NCBI GenBank assembly: GCA_037576195.1 | Contig: CM075102.1 | Location: 26,656,745 to 26,720,744, forward strand | Direction of reading: 5' to 3' | Length of the DNA stretch: 64,000 bases | DNA from: Phytoseiulus persimilis | Taxonomy: Eukaryota > Arthropoda > Arachnida > Mesostigmata > Phytoseiidae | In this document: piece after piece, positions 25,622 through 35,440 of the stretch | Layout: each line of letters opens with the position of its first letter | Position numbering within the stretch: position 1 is the stretch's first letter | Made by a program: the position numbers and the translations under genes | Notes under the pieces: generated by a model | What the model was told of the DNA's origin: nothing | Seen by the model: the letters and a program-made list of their open reading frames with translations, nothing else | The model's database searches: none

Positions 25622-25801
25622 ATGGACCTCACCAGCCTCCGTCAGCAGTACAAGGGCGTTTTGAAGATGGTTAACGAAAATCCCATGGTCCAGACGTTAC
25701 TCGTTGGATCGATAGCGTGGGTTGTCGTTTTCTTATTCATCTGCGGTTGTTTCTCGACGGGGCCCAAGAATCCCAAATCGAGAAGCGGGAAAACTGAGTA
25801 G
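25622..25801 (+). CDS. Small tail-anchored membrane protein, 59 residues
   Basis: ATG 25622 opens a 59-residue frame: a short amphipathic N-terminus (MDLTSLRQQYKGVLKMVN), one transmembrane helix (about 23-44, VQTLLVGSIAWVVVFLF) and a basic C-terminal tail (PKNPKSRSGKTE). It ends at TAG 25801 and an AATAAA follows about 150 bases later. A strong acceptor ends 25 bases before the ATG and the frame stays open back to it, so the ATG could be preceded by coding exons. The helix-plus-basic-tail layout resembles the C-terminus of the thioredoxin-fold protein just upstream, but residue similarity is too slight to claim a relationship. No family is recognised. Confidence 0.55.
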   Translation: MDLTSLRQQYKGVLKMVNENPMVQTLLVGSIAWVVVFLFICGCFSTGPKNPKSRSGKTE

Positions 25802-25946
25802 ACAACGATTTCCGGTGATCTGCCTACCTGTATTTCTAGAATTATCGCTCGAATGCTTTTAAACGGGATATTCAGCGAGAGTTATTCTAGGCGACTGTCA
25901 AAGAATCGAATTGAATATTATCTCTGGAAGATCCCGCCGCCTCGAA

Positions 25947-25952
25947 AATAAA
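25947..25952 (+). promoter_or_regulatory. Poly(A) signal of the small membrane-protein gene
   Basis: AATAAA about 150 bases downstream of the stop codon ending at 25801. Confidence 0.55.
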
Positions 25953-26314
25953 GAAGTTTTCCGAACATTTCTATGAAGGAATCTCTCCTCCGAACTGAGT
26001 GATGCTTCGGGGAGTAGCGTGTTCGCTCCGAAGCCTCCGAAAACATTGAAACAGCATCCAGGACGAGCCCGGTGTGCCAATGTCAATCTCACTGGGAAAG
26101 TTCGTCGCACAGTCTCTGAGTTCGATCACAATTCGAGAGTAAGTCAACGGAAGAAGGGATGGCATACACCAATGTGCACATCGATGATTCATTCCCGACC
26201 GGGGAATCTTGGACATTCCGAACGCTTCCAGTGAAGTCCGTACGCAACACCATCATGAAAAACGATCTTCCAGCGCTGTTCTGTTCGTTCTGTTGCCTCA
26301 GTTGATTGAGGACA

Positions 26315-26521
26315 TCAAGTCAGAATCATAGACGAGCCGGATTCGGATAGAAACGAACGATCTGTTGAATTCCCCGCCGAGAAGCCGTCTTGTCCAGAGA
26401 TCGGGATGTATTCACCACCCACAAACCCTTCCTCGAATCCATCTGGAGCTCCACTGGTGACGAGAGCGACGCGGGCGACAAGTGTCAACAAAATATTTGC
26501 TAGGGTTACAGGGGACTCCAT
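26315..26521 (-). CDS. Possible secreted-peptide frame with a signal sequence
   Basis: ATG 26521 opens a 68-codon frame whose N-terminus resembles a signal peptide (ESPVTLANILLTLVARVALV, cleavage plausible after TSG). A Gly/Asp/Glu-rich mature part follows (GFEEGFVGGEYIPISG). No dibasic processing sites or cysteines are present and no family is recognised. It might be a first coding exon or a chance frame. Confidence 0.2.
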   Translation of the reverse strand: MESPVTLANILLTLVARVALVTSGAPDGFEEGFVGGEYIPISGQDGFSAGNSTDRSFLSESGSSMILT

Positions 26522-27038
26522 CTGTAAATACGGTCGTTTACTCGCTCTTCCTGTCGTGGTCGTTTAGTGCTGCTGACTTTGACTAGCCTATTAGTTTAGC
26601 GGTCGGTAAGTCTCCCGGTCTACAAGCTAAGCTAAACCGTCAAGTAGTCAGCCGAACCGGTCGGACTCAATGGAGGTAAACATCGAGTAGACGGGCTGAC
26701 GACTGGGCCTTTGTTCATTTAGCCCGGCCACCTCCTTTCGAATCTAATACTGGCCGTAACAAGCTGATCTATAGCCTTATGGCCTGCCGGCCCCGGTGAG
26801 ACATATATTATGTTATTTCTTGCACGCTGGTCATATACATACACACACTGAACGTACACAGGGGCGGACGGGCGAGCCAGCAGCCGTGCAACCATCTTTG
26901 GCTGCTTGCATATTGGAGATTTATGGCCATCTGAGAGAGAGAGCCATTATTATTGAAAACATCGGGGCCAGTACCCCTGTGCAGGCCCAGATAGCATTGA
27001 AGTCGCTTGTCGCGTATCACGCGAACAGTGGCAACTCG

Positions 27039-27048
27039 CCCCCCCCCC
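27039..27048. repeat. 10-base C homopolymer
   Basis: An uninterrupted C run with no coding context. Like the other G/C runs in this window, it is a likely site of length polymorphism or assembly error. Confidence 0.8.
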
Positions 27049-27382
27049 CTTCCCGCGTCCGACTTCGGTGCGCAGACGCGAACCACTAAATTCCAGCTCC
27101 GGAGTCTTGACCATGGAAAATACACTCAAAATGGAGCACTGCGAGCGAACGGCTGTAAGTGTCGGATATAATTGGATCAGGCACGCCGGTCGAACGTCTC
27201 TTGCAACGATTGCCAAACTCGCTGACCGAAGTGTTCTACCATTGTGTTATGCTTTTGACAGCGCTGCGCCGCACTCAGTGGCTGTCGATTCAAAAGCGAA
27301 CTGTTTGTTCTTATCGCCGGTCATATATAGAAGCCTACATTCAACCCCGCGTGGGCATTTAGCCTTATTTACGACAGAGTTC

Positions 27383-27444
27383 GGAGCTCAGTGCAAGCCA
27401 GCCGGTCTGCAGGCCGACCAGGCAGCTTGCTTGCACTGAGCTTC
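27383..27444 (+). ncRNA. MicroRNA-precursor-like hairpin
   Basis: AGCTCAGTGCAAGC (27385-27398) is a perfect 14-base inverted copy of GCTTGCACTGAGCT (27429-27442). One G-T and one G-C pair extend the stem outward. Above a small asymmetric internal loop, GCC/GGC and GGTC/GACC pair again, leaving an 8-base terminal loop. The result is a roughly 62-nt hairpin with about 23 pairs, in the pre-miRNA size range. Neither arm matches a miRNA seed I can name. Strand is unknown, as both strands fold. It could also be a palindromic repeat or cruciform. Confidence 0.35.
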
Positions 27445-27685
27445 AAGCGGCACCATCACGACCCGTACCCGCTCAACTGGGGTCTCGGCTTGGTTCTGGA
27501 TCGTAAAAGGCGATGACTCACGTTGGAGAAGAACAGCTCAGTGCCAGCTATAATAAGAGTGAACTACATTGGCCCGTTTGCATAACATTACATTTGCTTC
27601 ATATTGAAGCTCATGCCTCACCGCTGCGACTGCCGATACCGACAACACCTCGGTGGCGGAGTCTTCAACTGAATCGAGCTCCGTC

Positions 27686-27701
27686 AGAGAGAGAGAGAGA
27701 G
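27686..27701. repeat. GA dinucleotide repeat
   Basis: About eight AG units in non-coding sequence. Confidence 0.75.
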
Positions 27702-30700
27702 TTTGCGGTTCACGGCGAGTGTGACCACCTTGAACCCCGGCCAACGAGGACGCGATCCCGCCGTGCAGACGATCGGAACTGCCAACTCGCGCATCTCTGG
27801 TCCCCGGGAAACTCGAGAAATCTCTTTCCGGCCCTTGGCGCAAATTCCGGAGCATAACAGACCCCTTCGAGGGCCACTCGCTCAAGTCATTCCGCGATTC
27901 GGATGGGAGTGCTCTGTTGGGCCGATGCTCGTTGCTCATTGAATTACCGGCGCATCTGGAGCCGCCTCGGGTAATAAGATCCAGACAGATAGCAAAATAG
28001 CCTAGGCCCCATCCCTCCCCCTCTGCCCGCTCGCTACAACACGACCTGGCGCATACTTCTTGCATTTTATTCGTAGGTCGTTCACCTTCGAGTCGTGCGA
28101 AGAATCCCTGTCGGAGAGCCGCATCCGAGTCAAAGTTTGAAGCGGAGCCGGAACGAGCGAATGATCTCCTCGCACTTGCGAAGGGGAAGCTCCGAAACAA
28201 AAAGGAGCGCAAAACGTACCGGGCCTCGCCGGGGCTCGGCTCTTCTGATGAAGCCTCTCGGTGGAAATTGTTGCGGAACCATTTGTTCTCGAGTCGGCAA
28301 GTGTTGCAAGATTTGACATTTGGCGTCGCTCTTCGCGCGGCGATCTGATCCGCGCATCCGTCATTTTCGCGGTTCCTTCTGCGGGTGCTGTCTGTCCGTA
28401 AGTCGCCCATCTGTCGGTCTGAGGCCCCGTTTGACGGTCGGGTAATGGTGATTCATGAGCTGGGGATCTTCTCTTTTCCTCTTCGGTCATTTCCCCATTC
28501 GTTGCTCCGTCTGCGGTCTTTCCAGGGATGAACTTCTAATCCTTCGAAGCCGCGCGTTTCTCAGAGCGGTTCTGCGCATTTTTCCTTCTTCGTCCGGTCT
28601 TCGTTGAAAACCTTTTATATTTTTTGGCTGGGCGCCCCTCGCGATCGCGTGGGGGCCGTCTCGGTGGACGCTGCCAGCGTCTCAGCGCACTCGTTCGGAC
28701 AAGAGGGTTGAATTATTCGATCGATTCGTTCACCGGAGCTTTTGCAACATCGTGAGCACAGCTCGAATGCCAAGCAGCGTTCCTGGTCGGAGGCCAGAGC
28801 GGGAGCTTCGCGCTCCGGAGCTGATTCGAGTCTTTAGTGCAGAACCTGAGAGGCAATCTCTGGTTGGCCATTTATCAGACCCTGGTTTTTGGAGGTTTCC
28901 ATCATCGCTTCCTCGCGGGTGGCGAGGAAGCGGTGGGAGATGATTGAGAGACGACCGCGTCGGGCGGAACACAAACGGCCAATGGACATCACTCTGCGGC
29001 ATCGGGAGCTCGACAGAAGGAACACGTGGCTGCGGTTGTTTGATAGAAGTCGTTCCTCTCGGGGCGGCGATCTCGCATCCGAGAGCAGCGCGGGGACGGT
29101 GCGGCGGAGAGAAAGCCGAGGGATTCATCGCGGGAGGAGGGGCAGAAGAGACACTCGGTGCGAGGGACTTGAACGGTCTTTTGAATTTGGCGGGAGCATG
29201 GAGGCAACGGAACCGTTTTCGGGTGGGTTCGTAGGTGGGTGGCTCGGCGACGGGTGTGTCACCGAGCCTCCTCTGAGCGAATTTCCTCCCCTTACATTTG
29301 TTCAACAATTGTCGATGACGCGTGAGGCTTTGAGGCTTTTGAGAGATTTTCGTTTCTCTGTCCAAAGGCTGTGTCGCTTCGAAGGTCTTGGGCGTGTGAC
29401 GAGAGCTTCTCGACCAGCAGCAGGAGCGCTCGAGCCAGCGGAAGGAAAAAACGGAAAAGGAGCCGAAGGAGGCGGCCAATGCACGGAACATCGACGGACG
29501 AGCACCGCAGTATCCAGTAGCAACATGGGCGTTTTAAACAAGACAGGAGTCGACAGCTCTCGGCTTTTTACGCTGAGTGCCTTTGAAGGGACGAAACAGG
29601 GTGACGCCGTAAACATTTAGTGATAGTCCCGGGTCTCGCCGGGACATCGTGTAGAGGAGCTCGAACCCTGAGAAACAGCAGCGGCTCTGTCCCTCTCGCG
29701 CGGCGGGTCGCGGACGAGCAAGTGGGGAGGAGGAATTCGAAATTTTGACACCCGGGGAGTGTCCTGCCGATACAGAGCGATCTTCCGCTCATTGGCTGTT
29801 GTTGCGAATTCGTTTTTCTCTCCTATCTGAATCTTTCTCGACGTGTGTCTCGGCCGTTGTCGTGGCATCTATTCGAAAAAAAGATCGCATCATCAGATGG
29901 CATCAGATAGGGATTGATTGTGTGATTTTTTCTCGTTAACAATTTTCGTTTGCTCCAATAGGGCATGGTTCAGCCGATGATGGCCGGTCGCCCGCCTCAC
30001 CCGCCCGGCTGTTTTTCCCGTCCCTCTCCTCTGCCTTCTCGGCCTGCGATAAGCTTGCCGGATTAGATCAGAAGGGACGACGCCAACGAATCCTTTCGAT
30101 ACATTATAACACCCCCGTCCACAGTCAGAGCCTTCTCCGCAAGCTTTGGTTCGGCTCTTTGATCCGACGCTAACTCCGGAGAATCTCGACGTCTTTCCTG
30201 ACCGAAGCCTCTTCAACTGTAACTTCCGAGAACACGAGCAGTGGGAGCCGTTGCATCTAGGGCTCTTCGGTGTGATGTCGATCCCTCTCAGATCTGATTC
30301 CGGAGGGTTTGGGAAATCGGGTCCGAGATGGATGCGTGCAATGCTCGGTAGCGCACATCCGGTTCGCGCAAACCGAACGCACGTCCAGCATGGATTTCGA
30401 GCGATAGCTCCCCGGGAGCTGGAAGACTTGAGATTTTCTCAACGTGAACGATGTAAGCCCTTGGTCGAGTTCGAATTTGAAGGAAGTACTGGAACTGTCT
30501 GGAGTTCCTCATCGCAGAGCAACCGCACAGCGAGCGTTAGACGGCCGAAACCGTAGCCGCTGCGAGTTTGCGTTTCTCATCAAGTCTGAAGCACTGTGTT
30601 GTCTAGGCTGGCGGCTTCAAACCCAGCGGCGAGCGGACGGCCGGACAAACTGAAGGCACGAGGGACGCCGAATGAGGGCAATTTTTTACATGCTGCTCGC

Positions 30701-32333
30701 TCTCCGCTTCTTGCTCATCCGAGAGATCTGCCCTTCAGGAATCCCCTCTGTCCTCGCTATTCTCACTTTGATCTCGTTGTGCGATGAGATTTTGTCAGAG
30801 GCGAGCGAGCAAACGTTTCACCTCCGAGCGTCTCTTCGAGACGGAAGACCACCCGCCGTCATCTCTTGGAGAGTTTCGATAAACACAAGACCTCTGCTTC
30901 CGGTTTCAAGAGGCTCCTCGTAGGAATAAGAGTTGGGAATGTGGCTGACAAGAGTCGAAAAGTCCGTTGGCCACCCGAAGCAGGGGCTGGCCGGGTGCCT
31001 GATAGGCCGGCTACAACAGTCTTGTGGCGACACATGTTGACCCCGCTTGACGGAGGGAGTAGTGATACAATTATGATGACATACGAACCCCCAGCGCTTC
31101 CTGCCCCCCCCCGTAATGTATTGTATATTCTTTCGATATATCAATTGGACGCATTGCGAGTCGAGACACGTAGCGAGGCCGAGGGACCAGGCCGACCGAC
31201 GAATGGTCGGCCCGTCGGCGGCGAGCGACTGGTCGTTCTTTGGCTGGCACGGGAGCTTGCGATCCAACGTGCAAGCTAACTCGAGGGACAGACCGACGAA
31301 CTCCCCACAGGACTAATAGCAAAGAGCTGCAGCTAGCGACGGTCGAGGCATGGGAACGGCACTCGCTCAAGAGCTGGTTAGTTTTGGCACTCTCTAGCAC
31401 TCTGCCGCCTCGAAGAAATGCTGCAGCTCACATCCCTCGAGCGTGCATTCGTTCCCTGGATTATGCGGCTCCCTGCCAGAGTTTTCTGGCGTCGGACATC
31501 CGATCTGGACGGAGGAAACAGCGGACAATGATGGAATCTGAGCCTCATAGTTTGACGGAAGAGTTTTCGTCGCGGCGCTCCTCATCGAACCGTCGTCATG
31601 GAATCGGAAAATTAGGAGAAATCTCGTCTGATCCCGGCTTCGTTTGATATTTGTTGGGCGAAATCTTCGAGGTCTGAGCTTAGGAACAAGTCCCTTAAGT
31701 TTCGAGGTATGAAGGTCTCCTAGAAGGCGCAAATGACAACCACGCGTCTGAATATTTTTTATTGTCCTGAGAGATTTGATAACAAACGCTTGAAGAAACG
31801 GAGGGGAAAACATGATAGCGTCGGCAAAAGACCTACGGGAGGGCTACGAGGGTGGTTTCGGAAGCGGCTTGTGGAACAGTTTTCGTCGAACGTTGCTATA
31901 AAACGCGTATCTCTCGCAGGGAGCTTTTTATTGGCACTGAGTTTGCAGTGCATCTCACCTTTCAGAGCACAATGAAAACCACTGTTATTGGCGATCGAAG
32001 CTCTCGGAAAGGGAACACGGCTCGCGGTTCTGCTCATGGCTCCGAACCTGCTACGAGTCGAGTCTCAAGTAGAAATCTGACCATTCAACAGAAGCGGAAC
32101 GATGGATACTTTCAACACCGAGCTCAGCGGAGAAGTACTGGAAGTTTCCAAGCGAGGCGAAACCCATTGACCCACTTCGCCGAAGATCGTGGTCTCACGC
32201 ATATTGAGACCCCATGAACCAGCAGATTGATAGCGCGTATACCTTCGGGGTCGACCTACTATGTTCGGAAATCTCCCGGATGATTGAGATATTGCTTTGA
32301 AAATGACACAATTTGTTCCCTTCCAAGAAACCA

Positions 32334-32391
32334 GCCGACAGTGCGGATCGAACCCACGGCGCTGCCGACTACCTTCGCTGATGGGGTCGGC
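32334..32391 (-). other. tRNA-like (pol III B-box) remnant
   Basis: On the minus strand, GCCGAC at one end can pair with GTCGGC at the other. Between them, GGTTCGATCC fits the tRNA T-loop/B-box consensus within a near-perfect T-stem (GTGGG/CGCAC, one mismatch). The span is only 58 nt and no anticodon arm can be drawn, so it is not an intact tRNA gene. It may be a tRNA fragment or the head of a tRNA-derived short interspersed element. Confidence 0.25.
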
Positions 32392-34915
32392 ATTGAATCT
32401 TCCGAATCATTCATGAGCAGCGAGAGAGCGTTCTTAAATTCTTAATTTTGCCCAGTCTTGCCGCGATCGACCATTCTGAGGCGAATCCGATGCTTGTCTC
32501 CATTTGGTTTCTCCGCCGACGGTCACGGAGTTCGGACCGTGCCCTGGAAGAATGACAACAACAACAAAGGGATGATTCACTGTGAAAATGAACGCTGGAC
32601 TCTCTCACTGAGAGAAAGCTATTTGCTCCACTTGTCCCCGCGCACCGTGTGGAATAAGAAGAGCTTGCTCATAAGAGTGAATCTTCTTCTTAAATCCCAG
32701 CAGGTACTTAGCACTATCGCTCGAGGATGTTGGACTGAGTTATGTGCTACTGCGACTGCCGCCGCTCCTCCATCGCCGGCGTCGTTTCTTCTACCGGCTG
32801 TTGAGAAGGTGGTGCAAGTTCTACTGGCGGAGTGTGTGGCGGTCGTGGGGCTGCGACCGCGGTGGGGTGTAGATGTATGGCGAGACGCCCAGTTCTATGT
32901 GTTCGTTTGCCCAACCGACTGGCTGGTTGGATGACCGCTTCGCTCGTCGCTCCGGCTCGCCGGCTGACTCTCCTGTAGGAAAAGGAGGAGGGAGAGAACG
33001 AAGGTAATTAAGTGAAACAGGCCGATGGACACAGCCATTGATCTATTCATCCATTCTTCCTGGGCTAACATTGCGGTCGTTGCTTGTTCAGAGAAAGTCA
33101 ACGAGGAACTGGATTGGCTGCTTCGTAAGGTCTGTTTCAGCGACTCCATCTCGCTGAGCTCTAGCTCGTAGCCAGCCTGCGCCCCGACAGCTTTGCGTTG
33201 GTGCCGAGTTGGGAGGAGCCGCGTGGAACCTCCGCATAAACCGCCGCGCACACAGTCAGTGGGAAAAGATGTCGGAAGAGGGGTTTGAAGTTAGATCAGT
33301 ACAAACAACGAGGACCGACGATGCAGGGCCGGCCACATGAGGCCGCAGGTCCAGCTTACGACGGATTCCAACGGCAGCAGCTGCTGGCCGGCATCACTCA
33401 GTAATCCTCGTCGTCGTCGCGGATGTCGAATCATTCATAATTCATAGAAGCTAGCCGGCCAGTCTGCTTGCGAGGAAGCAGGCGGACATGTTGTATTCCT
33501 TCTCCATCTTGACTGGGCAGGCTTTGGTCAGTCATCGTTAAGTGGCAGAGCCAGGCCGTACCACAGAGCACACAGGAGGAGAGCGGGTAGGCAAGGAAGA
33601 GATTCGAGCTCTCGCCGTAAACACATTTGAAGGGGGTGTCTCGTCGTCTGCGCTGCCGGCTACAGCCCTCCGACTCGCTAAAGCCCGCCTAAGGCGATTA
33701 GACGTCGCGAGTCAGAACGAACCAAATCCGAGGTTTTCGGGTCTGAGTGGCAACAGACCCCCGATTTCTTGGGAAGAGTTGCGTCTCCTACTTTCCGACA
33801 ACGATCAAACGCTCCGCTGTCAGATGTCTCACTTTTTCGACACTTCTGACAAATGCCGATTCCGGGCGGGAAATCATTCTCAACACGGAGTCTTGCACAA
33901 GGTGGGGGCGAGCCATGATCTTTTGTGTTTGCTCTGTCTGCGTTCATCAAAGTACCAGAAGGGTTGAAGGGGGGAGGAACAGGGAGAGAGGGAGAATTCA
34001 CCGAGTTTGTTGAATTTTAATGAAAACAGCAATGCTTGCGAAAGTGAGAAATTTTGCCCGTTCCCTCCCTCCGTGCTCTCTTCTTTCCGTCGTTCATCCA
34101 TCAAAGGAGTGAACATCGTCTGCATGTCGTCGAGACGGCAAATTTTCAATGGAAATTTATTCCAATACTGCCGCTCGCGAGCATACATATACACTCGCCC
34201 ACTCGTTTTCCTTTTATTTTCATCGCTTCTGCCCCCGATTTCTCCTCGTCTCCCCTTTCGATCGCCTTCGCAGTCGGTGGCTCCCGTGTTTTGGTCGACT
34301 TGGGACTTCCTCCGAGTTCGTTGTGTGAGCGGACTCTGCACCTTTCAGCTATGATACAGCCCACGTACCATAACCTAAGGTCACGGTAGTTGACCGAACG
34401 ACCGGCCAAGCCCATCTGAGGGACCGCCAGGAGGCCGCTCCGGCATCTAGCGGCCTTAAAGTTCTGACTGTAAAAACGTTTCATTGGAGGGAAGCGTGCT
34501 ACCCAGAGAGCTTCTCGTCTCTCATATCTCGCTCATAAAGTTTATCCTGAAACGAAAAAGGTGCTCCACCACCGTTTTCTGAAATTACGTACATCCTGTA
34601 TCTCTGCCCCATTGTCAGTATTCTCTCCTTCTCATGGTTTTCGCCATGTTTTGCTGCCTCAGGATTCTTTCATCGTATAGTCCAATTTTAGGAGGGGACT
34701 TCAAGGACTCGATCTGTGTGCACGATTGGGCGTTATGGAGTACTAGGCTTTCCTCAAGTCTAAGCTTAGATACAATCGTGAGAAGGGCGGAAACAGCTTC
34801 GTCAAGATGTGCGACGTTCGTCTCTCCAACGAGAGGAAAAAGCGCCAGAGGAACAAGGAGAGCAGTTCGAGAAATAGTGAACGTGGAAGCGGCTCAGAGG
34901 TCCAGGGTTGTACAG

Positions 34916-35440
34916 TCAAAGCGTTCTTCCTCTCCCAGCATTGTGTTGAAGAGGATTCGATTTCGACGGCGCGACCTGAGGGAGAGAACGGTTCCAAGGA
35001 AGTCGCGTTTTGAAGGCGGAGGCTGTTATAGGCCAGCGGAGATGTGTTAAGCTGATCACCCAAGTCTCCTCCGGTTCATCGTCCCGCTTCAGTTTTCCAC
35101 GCAAAGTGAAAAATGTCAAAGCTCGGAGCAGCATACGACTTCTCGGTTCGTAGGAATCGTCTGAACTCAATGAGCTCAACTCCTTCAACATTGGGCGATG
35201 ACTGAAGAATACTTTTGCGGGTGAGATTAGCTCCTCATCGAAAAAGCTATATTTCCGCGGGCAACTCACCTCACGGGTCGGGGTTCTCCACAACCGAGAG
35301 TTCAGCCTTTTTGCTGGAACGCTCGGGGAATCTATACGCGCAACAGCTGTGAGCAAGAGGCCTCTGGAGCTCTCACAAAAATCCGGGACGCGAAAATACG
35401 TTTGTATCTTTGAAATAATGTTGCAGCCGCAGCACCAGGA
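34916..35440 (-). CDS. Possible coding segment of an unrecognised gene
   Basis: The minus-strand frame is open for about 175 codons with a varied composition (KYSFFDEELISPAKVFF, then KRDDEPEETW). No strong start codon is seen. After about 35065 another minus-strand frame looks at least as gene-like (GDQLNTSPLAYNSLRL), implying either an intron, an indel or chance. Plus-strand frames are also open here. No domain is recognised. Confidence 0.15.
   Translation of the reverse strand, partial: SWCCGCNIISKIQTYFRVPDFCESSRGLLLTAVARIDSPSVPAKRLNSRLWRTPTREVSCPRKYSFFDEELISPAKVFFSHRPMLKELSSLSSDDSYEPRSRMLLRALTFFTLRGKLKRDDEPEETWVISLTHLRWPITASAFKTRLPWNRSLPQVAPSKSNPLQHNAGRGRTL

Noticed and set aside
27538..28410. 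290-codon minus-strand frame
   Set aside because: Arg/Ser-rich and without recognisable domain, start context or splice signals; other frames on the same DNA are also open, so chance is the simplest reading.
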